NCBI GenBank assembly: GCA_964581385.1
Contig: CAZOOK010000048.1
Coordinates: 1-33,756 of the forward strand
Reading direction: 5' to 3'
Length of the DNA: 33,756 nucleotides
Source: CAZOOK01 sp964581385
GTDB lineage: Bacteria; Pseudomonadota; Gammaproteobacteria; Nevskiales; Nevskiaceae
The translations under genes and the position numbers were made by a program. Under the pieces are notes generated by a model. It saw only the letters and a program-made list of their open reading frames with translations, was not told where the DNA came from and did no database searches. How positions within the stretch are numbered: position 1 is the stretch's first letter; every line of letters starts with the position of its first letter. Below, one piece after another: positions 15,152-23,650 of this stretch.

Positions 15152-15922
15152 ATGTCCGAAATTACGCTGGAGCGACCGCTGGAGGGCGTAGCTCTGCTCA
15201 GGCTGAATCGCCCGGAGCAGCTGAACGCTTTGAACATGTCCCTGCGCGAGTTACTCGCCCACCACATTAGCGCGCTGTCGGCGGATGCGGCGACGCGTTG
15301 CATCGTCATAACCGGCAATGAGAAAGCGTTTGCCGCCGGGGCGGATATCGGCGAACTCGCCAGGCGCACGGTTCTGGACGCAGACTTCGATCGCTCGCGG
15401 GCTGCCTGGCATGCAATCGAAATCTGCCCGAAGCCGATCATCGCGGCCGTGAATGGCTTCGCTCTGGGCGGCGGTTTTGAGCTGGCATTGCATTGCGACA
15501 TTATCGTCGCAGGCGAGGGGGCGGCGATCGGTCAGCCCGAGATCAGACTCGGGCTCATGCCCGGCGCTGGAGGAACGCAACGCTTCGTGCGGGCGGCTGG
15601 CAAGTTTGCTTCGATGCGCTGGTTGTTGACGGGCGACAGGATGTCCGCCAACGAGGCATTGCGTTTGGGACTGGTTTCCGAGGTGGTGCCCGACCAAGAG
15701 GTCGTCGCGCACGCGCTCAAGCTCGCGGCGAAGATTGCCGAGCTTGCTCCGCTGGCAGTACGCGCCATCAAGGAAGCGGTGTTGCTCGGCCCCGATGCGT
15801 CTCTGCAGACAGCGCTGACACTCGAACGCAAGGCATTTCAGCTTTTGTTCGCAAGCGAGGACCGCAGCGAGGGTGCTCAGGCATTTGTCGAGCGTCGCAA
15901 ACCGCAATTCAAGGGCAAATAG
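15152..15922 (+). CDS. Enoyl-CoA hydratase
   Basis: A 256-residue crotonase with both classical catalytic glutamates, in NGFALGGGFELALHCDI and IGQPEIRLGLMPGAGGTQR, and the oxyanion-hole motif NEKAFAAGADIGEL. It should therefore hydrate a 2-enoyl-CoA to the 3-hydroxyacyl-CoA (EC 4.2.1.17 type). The ATG at 15152 follows GGAGAGGG by 3-5 nt; an upstream in-frame start at 15128 has no such signal. The next gene begins 1 nt after its stop codon, so it is tightly coupled to the 3-hydroxyacyl-CoA dehydrogenase that uses its product. Confidence 0.93.
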   Translation: MSEITLERPLEGVALLRLNRPEQLNALNMSLRELLAHHISALSADAATRCIVITGNEKAFAAGADIGELARRTVLDADFDRSRAAWHAIEICPKPIIAAVNGFALGGGFELALHCDIIVAGEGAAIGQPEIRLGLMPGAGGTQRFVRAAGKFASMRWLLTGDRMSANEALRLGLVSEVVPDQEVVAHALKLAAKIAELAPLAVRAIKEAVLLGPDASLQTALTLERKAFQLLFASEDRSEGAQAFVERRKPQFKGK

Positions 15923-15923
15923 G

Positions 15924-17420
15924 ATGAGCGCGGATCCAGCTGCATTGCACACGATCGGCGTGGTCGGCTCCGGCGCGATGGGCGCCGGCATTGCTCAGAC
16001 CGCGCTTACGGCTGGCTTGAATGTGATCTTGCACGACGTTAACGCGGCGACATTGACGGGCGCGCGCGAGCAGATTTCGACAAGGATCGAGCGCCTGGCA
16101 CAGAAGGGCCAGGTGTCGGCGGACGCTGTGAAGCGACTCGACAGTCAACTGGTGCTCGCCGACAAGCTGTCGGCTCTGGCGCCCGCCCAAGTGGTGGTCG
16201 AAGCCATCGTCGAAAGGTTGGAGCCGAAGCAGGCGCTGTTCGCCGCACTTGAGAAGATCGTTGATGCGAGCGCCGTACTGGCTACGAACACCTCATCGCT
16301 ATCCGTGGCTGCGATCGCCCGCAATTGCGAACGTCGCGATCGCATCTGCGGAATGCACTTCTTCAACCCCGTGCCGCTGATGAAACTAGTCGAGGTCATC
16401 GGCGCTCCCGACACCTCAGAGCAGACATTCGAGACCGCGCTCGCGCTGTCGGCGCGACTCGACAAGACGGCAGTGCGTGTCAGGGATGTCCCGGGCTTTC
16501 TGGTCAATCTGCTAGGGCGCGCCTACACCACGGAAGCCCTTCACATCCAGCACGAGGGCGTTGCATCCGTAGCCGTCATCGACCAAATCATGCGCGAAGC
16601 CGCGGGATTCCGCATGGGGCCATTCGAGCTGATGGATCTGACCGGCGTCGACGTCAATTTCCCTGCAACGAGTTTCATCTATCAGGGCTTTCAGCAGGAC
16701 CCGCGTCTCAAGACGACAATCTTGCATGAGGCCCTGTTCAACGCAGGCCGGTTCGGTCGCAAATCGGGACAAGGTTTCCATTCATACGCAGCTGAAATTG
16801 CAGCGCAGGCAAATGCAGATTCTATCCAGGCGTCGGACGATTTGACCGCCTTCGTGGCTGAGCCTCACCCGGGATTTGCGAACCTGGAATCGAGCGGGCT
16901 CAGGTTTGCAGTGCGTGAGACGGCACAAGTCATCCTGATCAGTCCGAACGGGGAAGATGCAACCAGCGTTTGCGTGCGGTTGGGTCTGGATGCGGGACGA
17001 GTGGTGGCGATCGACTTTCTGGGCCTGGACCGGAAGTTCCTGACGCTGATGGCGCCTGTTGGAGGCGACGGCGTCGTGCACGCTCTGGCGCGTCAGCTGC
17101 GAAGGCTCGGATATCACGTAGCGGTTATCAAGGACTCTCCCGGTTTTGTGGCGCCGCGCATCATCTCGATGATCGCCAATCTCGGCTGCGAAGTCGCGCA
17201 GATCGGCGTTGCGGAGGTTCCCGAGGATATCGATGTGGCCATGAAGCTGGCGCAAAACTATCCGCGAGGTCCGCTCGAATGGGCCGAATGGATGGGGCCG
17301 CGGCGCGTGCTTGAAATCCTGCAGCAGCTTCAGGAAATCACGGGCTCCGATCGCTACCGCCCCAGCTTGTGGCTGCGCCGGCGAGCGATGCTGAATGTTC
17401 CGATCCGCACGCGGGCTTAG
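15924..17420 (+). CDS. 3-hydroxyacyl-CoA dehydrogenase (PaaH/PaaC-like)
   Basis: This is a 498-residue enzyme with an N-terminal Rossmann domain (GVVGSGAMGAGIAQ at 12-25; Asp38 after the second strand implies NAD), TNTSSLSV, and the catalytic dyad His145-Glu157 (GMHFFNPVPLMKLVEVI). Two C-terminal 3HCDH domains follow: the first about 190-290, the second about 405-480 with KDSPGFVAPRIISMIANLG. The doubled C-terminal domain and the length match the PaaH/PaaC and long HBDH type. It oxidises a 3-hydroxyacyl-CoA to the 3-ketoacyl-CoA. It starts 1 nt after the hydratase stop. The CoA-hydratase gene follows at 17427. Confidence 0.93.
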   Translation: MSADPAALHTIGVVGSGAMGAGIAQTALTAGLNVILHDVNAATLTGAREQISTRIERLAQKGQVSADAVKRLDSQLVLADKLSALAPAQVVVEAIVERLEPKQALFAALEKIVDASAVLATNTSSLSVAAIARNCERRDRICGMHFFNPVPLMKLVEVIGAPDTSEQTFETALALSARLDKTAVRVRDVPGFLVNLLGRAYTTEALHIQHEGVASVAVIDQIMREAAGFRMGPFELMDLTGVDVNFPATSFIYQGFQQDPRLKTTILHEALFNAGRFGRKSGQGFHSYAAEIAAQANADSIQASDDLTAFVAEPHPGFANLESSGLRFAVRETAQVILISPNGEDATSVCVRLGLDAGRVVAIDFLGLDRKFLTLMAPVGGDGVVHALARQLRRLGYHVAVIKDSPGFVAPRIISMIANLGCEVAQIGVAEVPEDIDVAMKLAQNYPRGPLEWAEWMGPRRVLEILQQLQEITGSDRYRPSLWLRRRAMLNVPIRTRA

Positions 17421-17426
17421 GTGGCG

Positions 17427-18278
17427 ATGAACGAAGAGATTACTGCGCGCGGCGTGCTTGAGTCTGAACTCGCGACTTGGCGGACATCCGTCGGAAACCA
17501 AAAGGTCCAGCACGCCATGGCCGACGCCGAAGTCGTGCGTCGATTTGCGCTGGCAATAGGTGCCGATCCGGACGTAGAACGTCAGGCGCCAGCGCTGAGC
17601 CATTGGGCGTTGTTTGTGGATGCCGTGCCGAGCGACAAGATCGGGGCGGACGGACATCCCGTTCGCGGCGATTTTCTTCCCGCAGTGCATCTGCCCCGCA
17701 GAATGTTTGCTGGGGCGGCTCTGGAGTTTCATTCGCCACTGCAAGTCGGCGCGGCAGTGAAGTGTGTTTCCACAATCGCCGCGGTCAATCACAAACGGGG
17801 ACAGACGGGTGACTTGGTCTTCGTCAACGTGCGTCGCGAGATTTCGCAGCAAGACAGGTTGTGCGTAAGTGAAGAGCAGACGTTCGTCTATCGCGCAGAT
17901 GGGGAGCCACTCAAGCCCATAAGAGAAGCCGATCTGCAATTGTCTGACCACATCACGTGGTCTCCAGGCCCTGTCGATCTGTTCCGTTTCTCCGCGGTTA
18001 CCTTCAACGCTCATCGGATCCACTATGACCAGCGCTATGCGCAAGAGGTCGAGGGATATCCCGATCTGGTCGTGCATGGCCCATTTACCGCAATCAAGTT
18101 GCTCGACTATGCCAACCGGAGCGCGGGCCGTGAAATGCGCACTTTCGCGTTCCGTGGTGCGGCACCCTTGTTTGTGTCGCAACCCATCCGGCTATCGGCA
18201 GCCAATGGCCTGGGTTCGTTTGTCGCAACACGTTGCGACGGAATCAAAGCCATGACTGCGCAGGTTGAGTTTGCATGA
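17427..18278 (+). CDS. Two-domain MaoC/FAS1-like dehydratase, mesaconyl-C4-CoA / itaconyl-CoA hydratase-like
   Basis: This 283-residue double hot-dog protein has an N-terminal FAS1-like dehydratase domain (HWALFVDAVP, then DFLPAVHLPRRMFAGAALEFHSPLQVG) and a C-terminal hydratase-2 half with RFSAVTFNAHRIHYDQRYA. The length and the LPRRMFAG/FHSPL segment match the family of Chloroflexus 3-methylfumaryl-CoA (mesaconyl-C4-CoA) hydratase and Pseudomonas itaconyl-CoA hydratase. It probably adds water to an unsaturated C5-like dicarboxylyl-CoA. A GTG at 17421 is an alternative start; the ATG at 17427 has AGGTGG just upstream. The gene overlaps the next start by ATGA, so it is translationally coupled to the Mcd-like dehydrogenase. 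Family assignment is confident; the substrate is not. Confidence 0.82.
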   Translation: MNEEITARGVLESELATWRTSVGNQKVQHAMADAEVVRRFALAIGADPDVERQAPALSHWALFVDAVPSDKIGADGHPVRGDFLPAVHLPRRMFAGAALEFHSPLQVGAAVKCVSTIAAVNHKRGQTGDLVFVNVRREISQQDRLCVSEEQTFVYRADGEPLKPIREADLQLSDHITWSPGPVDLFRFSAVTFNAHRIHYDQRYAQEVEGYPDLVVHGPFTAIKLLDYANRSAGREMRTFAFRGAAPLFVSQPIRLSAANGLGSFVATRCDGIKAMTAQVEFA

Positions 18279-19948
18279 GCGTGATATCGCCAAATACAGG
18301 GCTCGACGGACCAGGCGACGAATTGCTGACTGTTACTGCCGAGTCACTGCGAGCACTGCGCGTCTACGAGTCTGCAGCGATCAGCAGTGTGCGCGAACGT
18401 GTCAGCAAGGATGGGAAGGTCGATAGCAAATTGGTCGACCAGCATCAGCGCCTCGTGCATGGACTGGCGTGGATTGCGACTTACGTCATGGCGCTCGAAG
18501 CGGCGCAGCGATGGGCCGAGCGTGCCGCTCGTGCGGGTACATTCGGTGAGCGCGAGCGTCTAGTGTTGTTGATCGGTTTTGGTGAGTACCTGGCGCAGCT
18601 CCTGGGCGGGATTCCGATGAGCCAGAGCGAGTTTGTCCGGCCGGCCGAGTTGGGATTGGTTCAGGCTCTGTCTCCTCTGACCCAGAACGCGGCTGTCGCG
18701 CGCCTGTTGAGCGAGGGCACGACCAGCAGTGCGCGCGCCCGTCTGGTTAAACTCGTGGCCGAGGTCGGTGTTCCCGATGAGTCGCTGGGCGACGACACAC
18801 TCGACCTCGTCCGCGAGCAATTCCGTACGTTCGCGCGCCGACGGATTTCACCACACGCGCATAAGTGGCATCTGGCAGACGAGCTCATTCCAGACGAAGT
18901 GGTGAGTGAGATGGCCGCGCTTGGCGTATTCGCAGTCTGTATCGATCCCAAATACGGCGGGCTAGGGCTCGGCAAGTTGGCGATGTGTGTCGTTTCCGAG
19001 GAACTCAGCCGTGCCTGGATTGCGGCAGGATCGTTGGGTACGCGCACCGAGATTGCGGGTGAGCTGATCGCTTTAGCCGGCACTCCCGAACAAAAGGCGT
19101 ACTGGCTGCCAAAGCTTGCCTCGGGCGCAGTGCTGCCGACGGCTGCGTTCACCGAACCGGACTACGGTTCGGACCTTGCCTCGCTCCGCACCCGCGCACG
19201 TCGTATGAAGGGCGGGTGGGAAATCAAAGGAGCCAAGACCTGGATAACACATGCATCACGCAGCGATGTGATGACCTTGTTGGTTCGTACTGACCCGGAT
19301 CAGCCGGGTTACGAAGGACTGTCCATGTTCCTGGTCGCAAAGACTCGTGGTACGCCCCAACAGCCCTTTTCAGATCCGGGCTTGAGCGGTCAGGAGATCA
19401 AGGTCCTGGGATATCGCGGCATGAAGGAATACGCCTTGTCCTTTGACGATATGCATGTCGGCGATGACGCCTTGCTCGGCGGCACCGTCGGCCAGGGCTT
19501 CAAGCAGCTGATGCAGACTTTCGAAGGCGCGCGCATCCAGACTGCCGCGCGAGCCATCGGCGTTGCGTGGAGTGCATTCGACAGCGGTTTGCGATACGCC
19601 GGGGAGCGAAAGCAGTTCGGTCGCCCGTTGATTGAGTTTCCGCGGGTTTCCGACAAGATCGCCATGATGATTGTTGAGACCGTGCTGGCGCGTGAGCTCA
19701 CCTACGATGCCGCGCGCACCAAAGATAGCGGCAAGCGATGCGATATCGAGGCGGGAATGGCCAAACTGCTCGCCGCGCGAGTGGCCTGGAGTAACGCGGA
19801 TGCGGCATTGCAGATTCACGGTGGCAATGGCTATGCACTCGAGTTCGAAATCAGTCGAATTCTGTGCGATGCACGCATTCTGAGTGTCTTCGAGGGCGCA
19901 GCCGAGATCCAGGCGCAAGTGATCGGGCGTGGGCTGCTTCGTAGCTGA
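18275..19948 (+). CDS. Long acyl-CoA dehydrogenase, methylsuccinyl-CoA dehydrogenase (Mcd)-like
   Basis: At 557 residues this is about 170 longer than ordinary acyl-CoA dehydrogenases. The extra N-terminal helical domain (about 15-165) contains VRERVSKDG and HQRLVHGLAWIATYVMALEAAQRWAE, which as I recall them are hallmarks of (2S)-methylsuccinyl-CoA dehydrogenase of the ethylmalonyl-CoA pathway. The C-terminal two-thirds is a complete dehydrogenase: FGVFAV-type helix, AAFTEPDYGSDLASLRT, KTWITHASRSD, RKQFGRPLIEF, QIHGGNGYALE, and VFEGAAEIQAQVIGRGLL with Glu540 as likely base. It would make mesaconyl-CoA or a related 2-substituted fumaryl-CoA from the matching succinyl-CoA. The start overlaps the preceding stop (ATGA). 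No ccr, ecm or mcl genes of the full ethylmalonyl-CoA pathway are in the window. Confidence 0.85.
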   Translation: MSVISPNTGLDGPGDELLTVTAESLRALRVYESAAISSVRERVSKDGKVDSKLVDQHQRLVHGLAWIATYVMALEAAQRWAERAARAGTFGERERLVLLIGFGEYLAQLLGGIPMSQSEFVRPAELGLVQALSPLTQNAAVARLLSEGTTSSARARLVKLVAEVGVPDESLGDDTLDLVREQFRTFARRRISPHAHKWHLADELIPDEVVSEMAALGVFAVCIDPKYGGLGLGKLAMCVVSEELSRAWIAAGSLGTRTEIAGELIALAGTPEQKAYWLPKLASGAVLPTAAFTEPDYGSDLASLRTRARRMKGGWEIKGAKTWITHASRSDVMTLLVRTDPDQPGYEGLSMFLVAKTRGTPQQPFSDPGLSGQEIKVLGYRGMKEYALSFDDMHVGDDALLGGTVGQGFKQLMQTFEGARIQTAARAIGVAWSAFDSGLRYAGERKQFGRPLIEFPRVSDKIAMMIVETVLARELTYDAARTKDSGKRCDIEAGMAKLLAARVAWSNADAALQIHGGNGYALEFEISRILCDARILSVFEGAAEIQAQVIGRGLLRS

Positions 19949-19951
19949 CGA

Positions 19952-19980
19952 CCAGCGAAGTCGATCTAACGCGCTGGAAG
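19952..19980 (+). terminator. Weak candidate terminator after the Mcd-like gene
   Basis: CCAGCG (19952-19957) and CGCTGG (19972-19977) can pair with a 14-nt loop. They are followed by AAG and then four T (19981-19984). The hairpin lies 4 nt after the stop of the last gene in the hydratase operon. The short stem and long loop make this a modest call. Confidence 0.35.
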
Positions 19981-20262
19981 TTTTCGTCTCAGAGAGATTT
20001 ATAGCTAGAGCTTTGCGGCGCCCGAAATCCCCGCACGCCGGATATTCCCGCCCGTTGCCGCTATCTCCCGCGGTGCCGTTTCATTGGGCAATCAGCAATA
20101 AGATCAAGCTTATCAAGCGCGTCGCCTAAGGCTTCGGTGACGGCCAGCACTGCCTCCAATTTTTATGCGCCCAGCAAGTTGACGTCCGCGAAAACGAACA
20201 TCTATTATTTAGACATTAGTTTGCGATCGAGGCTTCCAAGGCGTGGCCAAATGCATTTTGGG

Positions 20263-20455
20263 GAGGAAGCCTGGCGGCTGGAGAAGGACAGGAATGGCGG
20301 GCACGGACATCTACGCGCGCCGTGGAGAGTTCGAGTATCGAAATCCGAGATGCGTGACCTCTGACGACACCCAGCCGGCAACTATTGTTGAAGTCATTCA
20401 TGTCGCGGCCGCCAGCCGCCAATTGCCTGACTTAAGCGTCGGGAGCGCTGATCCA
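20263..20455 (+). pseudogene. START/SRPBCC-domain gene fragment (frameshifted)
   Basis: One frame reads EEAWRLEKDRNG (20263-20298). The sense then continues in another frame as GTDIYARRGEFEYRNPRCV, followed by ATIVEVI and LPDLS, up to about 20455. Joined, the two give the opening of a START-domain protein. This closely parallels the intact gene at 26339-27001 (EQWRLEKDKNGVQVYSRAVEGWSIREIRGVT). No signal peptide or ribosome-binding site precedes it and the rest of the domain is missing. It is a decayed remnant, and a frameshift lies near 20298-20303. Confidence is moderate because the fragment is short. Confidence 0.45.
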
Positions 20456-20681
20456 AATGCGCTGGTGGCCAGTTACCGGGACATCGTTGTCCCGGCGCTT
20501 CGATTTCCTGATTGATCGTTAATGCCATCTCGGAGCGCATGCCGTTCAAGACCAAGACATCGACCAAGCGCAAGGAAATAACGCAGCGCGCCAGGCGCCC
20601 GCAGGCCGGGCTCAGCTTCATCAAAGATGGGCCAAGCAGTCCGTAACTGGCAAACACTACGAAAAAATGAGGGGAGCTGTG

Positions 20682-23255
20682 ATGAAAAGAATAATCGCGA
20701 CGACGGTGGTCGCCGCCTTGGGTTTGGGATGTTTGCAGGTCGCCGAGGGACAAGAGGCGCCCGCACAGGGAGACGTTCAGACGCTTCCTTCCGGAAGTGA
20801 GCAGGAAGCGGGACAGCCGGTTCCCGAAGCGCCCGCGCCGCCTGCTGAAGCAGTGCCGCAAAACCCCGAACCCGTCGCGCCTAACGAGAGCAATGGGAAC
20901 ACCGTCCCGGTCACTCCACCGGAGCCTGCAGAGCCCACCAAGCCGCCGGTGGCGCAAGACGACTCGAAACAGTCGATTGAAGAAGTCGTCGTCACTGCGC
21001 GTCGTACGAAAGAAAGTCAGCAGGACGTGCCGGTGGCCATCACAGCTTTCAGCGCCGATACTCTGAAGCGCGAACAGATCAATAGCGCACAGGATTTGGA
21101 GGGCCGAGTCCCCTCTCTGGTGATCAGCTCCAACGGTCAAACACGCAACACCGAAACCCCGACCGTGCGTGGCCAGGGCGCAACCTACGGCTCCAGTCCG
21201 GGCGTGGTGATGTACTACGCGGAAGTGCCGCTACCAGCGGATTTTCCTGGGAGCATTCAGGGCGGCCCCGGCAAGTTCTTCGACGTGTCCAACCTGCAAG
21301 TGCTCAAGGGCTCGCAAGGAACGCTGTTCGGCCGCAACACAACCGGAGGTGCGCTGCTGATTGAGCCGCATAAGCCTGACAATTTTTACAGCGCCTCGCT
21401 CACGGGTGAGTTCAGCAGTTACTCCGGCGAGAACTTCGAGGGCGTTCTCAACTTGCCGATCGTGGACGACACGCTGCTGATGCGTGCCGGTGTGAAGTAC
21501 TTCGACCGTAACGGTTTCACCAACGACGTGAGCACTGGCGCGAGTCTCGACAACAAGCACTTCTGGACGGCACGCCTCGGACTCACGTGGCGGCCAACAG
21601 AAAGGATCGAAAACTATCTGCTCGGCTACTACACGTACAGCGACGACAACGGCACCGGCACGGTCATCGAAGGTTTCAACAAGGACGGCATCAACTACGG
21701 CCTTCTTGCTTTGGCACGTCAGGCGTTCGGGCTGACGCCTCCGACGCAGGCCCAGGCCAACCAGGCGAATCTCGGTTGCCTGCTCTTGGACTTCACAACG
21801 CCATCGACCAGCTGCGGGCAGGACGTCGTCGCCCAACAGCAGGCGCGTGGCATCCGCAGCATCGCGACGAGCCTCGTGCCCTTTGACAAGATCAAAACCA
21901 ACGCCGCGATCGACCACTTCAGCTTCAATCTGAACGACGAGCTGACGCTGCGTAACATCGCCAGCTACACAACCTTCGCACATGCGTTCAACTGGGATGC
22001 GGACGGCTCGATCGCCAAGATGCAGGACATTGCCACCCCTCCCGGTCAGAATGCGTACGCGATCAACCAGACCACGGAGGAAATGCAGCTTCAGGGCAAA
22101 GCTCTGAACGACAGGCTCAAGTTCGCCGTCGGCGGTTACTATCAGCGCGTGCAACCGGATAGCAGCCCGCTGGGACAATCCATTGCCGCGCTCGGTATCC
22201 CGCTTCCGGCGGCGTCGTTCACGATAAAGCAGCAGTCCTATGCTCCGTATGCTCAGGGCACCTACGACATGGCCGGCTTGTTCGATGGGCTCCAGGGTCT
22301 GAATTTCACCGCCGGCGCGCGTTATACCACGGACAAGACCGACGGCAGCTCCTCGGCAGGCGGCACTGATCATTCCTCTCAGCTGACGAGCCGGGCGGCG
22401 ACGTACACCGCAGGCCTTGATTACAAGATCGCCACCAGCTTGGTCTACAGCAAGATCAGCCGCGGCTACAAGGCCGGCGGATTCGCCGCCACAGCGGTCG
22501 TCGCGGACGACTACACCTACAAGCCGGAATACGTCACCAACTACGAGATCGGCCAGAAGTCGGATTTCAAGATCGGTAGCGCTCCCGCCCGCTTCAATGC
22601 CGCGCTGTACTACACCGACTATAGCGACATGCAGCGCGGCGGCGTTGACAGCAAGGGCCTGAATCTGGGCTCCGCCATTTTCACCGCCGGCAGCGCTTCG
22701 ATTTATGGCCTCGAACTCGACGCACTGGTAGAACCCTTCGATGGGTTTAGAGTGGCGGCCAACTATGCCTATACACGCGGCCGTTACATCGACTTCAATT
22801 TGGCGGTCCAAGGTGCCAATCCGCAGCTCGACTGCAGCGGCCAGCTGGTGCCAACGGGACATGTTGCCAATCTTGCCTGCGCCCCGTTCCAGTTCACCCC
22901 GCGCAACCAGGCCAGCCTGACCACCAGCTACGCGCTGCCAATCGGCGATGCGCACGGCGTCGTGAATGCATCGGTCACCTATGTTTGGACTGACGCTCAA
23001 TACTCGTCGTCGTACTCGCTGCCCGAAGCGGAGCCCGGTGCGTGGCTGCAATCCTACGGATTGCTCAATGCCAACCTGTCATGGACCAGCATCATGGGAT
23101 CGAGCTTCGATCTGACGGTTTTCGGAACCAACCTCACGAATAAGGAATACCGCATCTCCAACAGCAACGTGTGGAATTTGGCCTATTACCGGAGCTCGAT
23201 TTACGGCGAACCGATCATCGTCGGTACTACGCTCAGCTATCACTGGGGCCGGTGA
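20682..23255 (+). CDS. TonB-dependent outer-membrane receptor
   Basis: An 857-residue receptor. It has a signal peptide (MKRIIATTVVAALGLGCLQVAEG), then a proline/glutamate-rich segment (about 36-92), and a TonB box IEEVVVTA at 99-106. The plug domain follows (about 112-235, with VPVAITAFSADTLKRE, PTVRGQGATYGSSPGVVMYY, and LQVLKGSQGTLFGRNTTGGAL). A 22-strand barrel includes ISRGYKAGGFA and GLNFTAGARYTTDKT. It imports a ligand with energy from TonB-ExbBD; this type is abundant in bacteria degrading hydrophobic or complex compounds and is not limited to iron. The ATG at 20682 has AGGGGAG 6 nt upstream; an ATG at 20667 is in frame but overlaps that site. The C-terminus (LSYHWGR) lacks the usual final Phe. 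Its position after the acyl-CoA operon suggests uptake of the pathway substrate. Confidence 0.92.
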   Translation: MKRIIATTVVAALGLGCLQVAEGQEAPAQGDVQTLPSGSEQEAGQPVPEAPAPPAEAVPQNPEPVAPNESNGNTVPVTPPEPAEPTKPPVAQDDSKQSIEEVVVTARRTKESQQDVPVAITAFSADTLKREQINSAQDLEGRVPSLVISSNGQTRNTETPTVRGQGATYGSSPGVVMYYAEVPLPADFPGSIQGGPGKFFDVSNLQVLKGSQGTLFGRNTTGGALLIEPHKPDNFYSASLTGEFSSYSGENFEGVLNLPIVDDTLLMRAGVKYFDRNGFTNDVSTGASLDNKHFWTARLGLTWRPTERIENYLLGYYTYSDDNGTGTVIEGFNKDGINYGLLALARQAFGLTPPTQAQANQANLGCLLLDFTTPSTSCGQDVVAQQQARGIRSIATSLVPFDKIKTNAAIDHFSFNLNDELTLRNIASYTTFAHAFNWDADGSIAKMQDIATPPGQNAYAINQTTEEMQLQGKALNDRLKFAVGGYYQRVQPDSSPLGQSIAALGIPLPAASFTIKQQSYAPYAQGTYDMAGLFDGLQGLNFTAGARYTTDKTDGSSSAGGTDHSSQLTSRAATYTAGLDYKIATSLVYSKISRGYKAGGFAATAVVADDYTYKPEYVTNYEIGQKSDFKIGSAPARFNAALYYTDYSDMQRGGVDSKGLNLGSAIFTAGSASIYGLELDALVEPFDGFRVAANYAYTRGRYIDFNLAVQGANPQLDCSGQLVPTGHVANLACAPFQFTPRNQASLTTSYALPIGDAHGVVNASVTYVWTDAQYSSSYSLPEAEPGAWLQSYGLLNANLSWTSIMGSSFDLTVFGTNLTNKEYRISNSNVWNLAYYRSSIYGEPIIVGTTLSYHWGR

Positions 23256-23650
23256 ACCGGGTGATGGTCGAAAGCGAGCGCGGCTAATCGCAGGGGTCGC
23301 CAAGTTCCGCTTGCCGATCCGGCGGCTGAAAGCAGGAGTTCGATGCGCACTGCGTAAGAGTGGAGCGCGCGCGTCGAGCTCGGAGGCGAAATAGGTCGGA
23401 GGGAGCGTTCGGCCTGGCGTGACGGTTACACTCGATAACGTCAAACCGCGAGTGCGGGCAGGTGTTATATCTGTGCCACCAGCGGCAGACGATCCGCAGC
23501 GTCGCCGCTAACGCGGGCAATAATCGCATCCGTCCAATAATCTATAAAACGCAAGCCATTTGAGCGACGCGCTCTAGCCAGGCTGAGTGCCGCTCGGCCA
23601 TAGCTGTAGGCGGTCCCATCGCCCGCGCAGGTGCTGCCCCGCATTGGCTT
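23256..23650. other. Intergenic region after the TonB receptor
   Basis: These 395 nt lie between two convergent genes. I see no supported gene, no terminator with a T-run and no repeat of note. Short hairpins (CCGGT-GA-ACCGG over the receptor stop; GAGCG-ACG-CGCTC near 23561-23573) are too weak to name. Confidence 0.5.

Larger units (their letters stand above)
19949..20681. other. Long intergenic region before the TonB receptor
   Basis: This region of 733 nt contains no intact gene. It holds a weak terminator (19952-19980), a broken START-domain fragment (20263-20455), and a 35-codon reading frame at 20539-20646 that is basic (KTKTSTKRKE) but without support. The promoter of the TonB-receptor gene should lie in its last part. 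Confidence 0.5.

Noticed and set aside
16782..18182. 466-codon minus-strand frame
   Set aside because: Shadow of the 3-hydroxyacyl-CoA dehydrogenase and hydratase genes; composition is Arg/His-rich with no motifs.
20539..20646. 35-codon basic reading frame before the TonB receptor
   Set aside because: No ribosome-binding site, no recognisable family, and it sits where the receptor promoter is expected.
21231..23051. 606-codon open frame on the minus strand opposite the TonB receptor
   Set aside because: It mirrors the receptor gene in a GC-rich frame, has no ribosome-binding site, and its Val/Arg-rich translation matches no family, while the plus-strand receptor is unmistakable.
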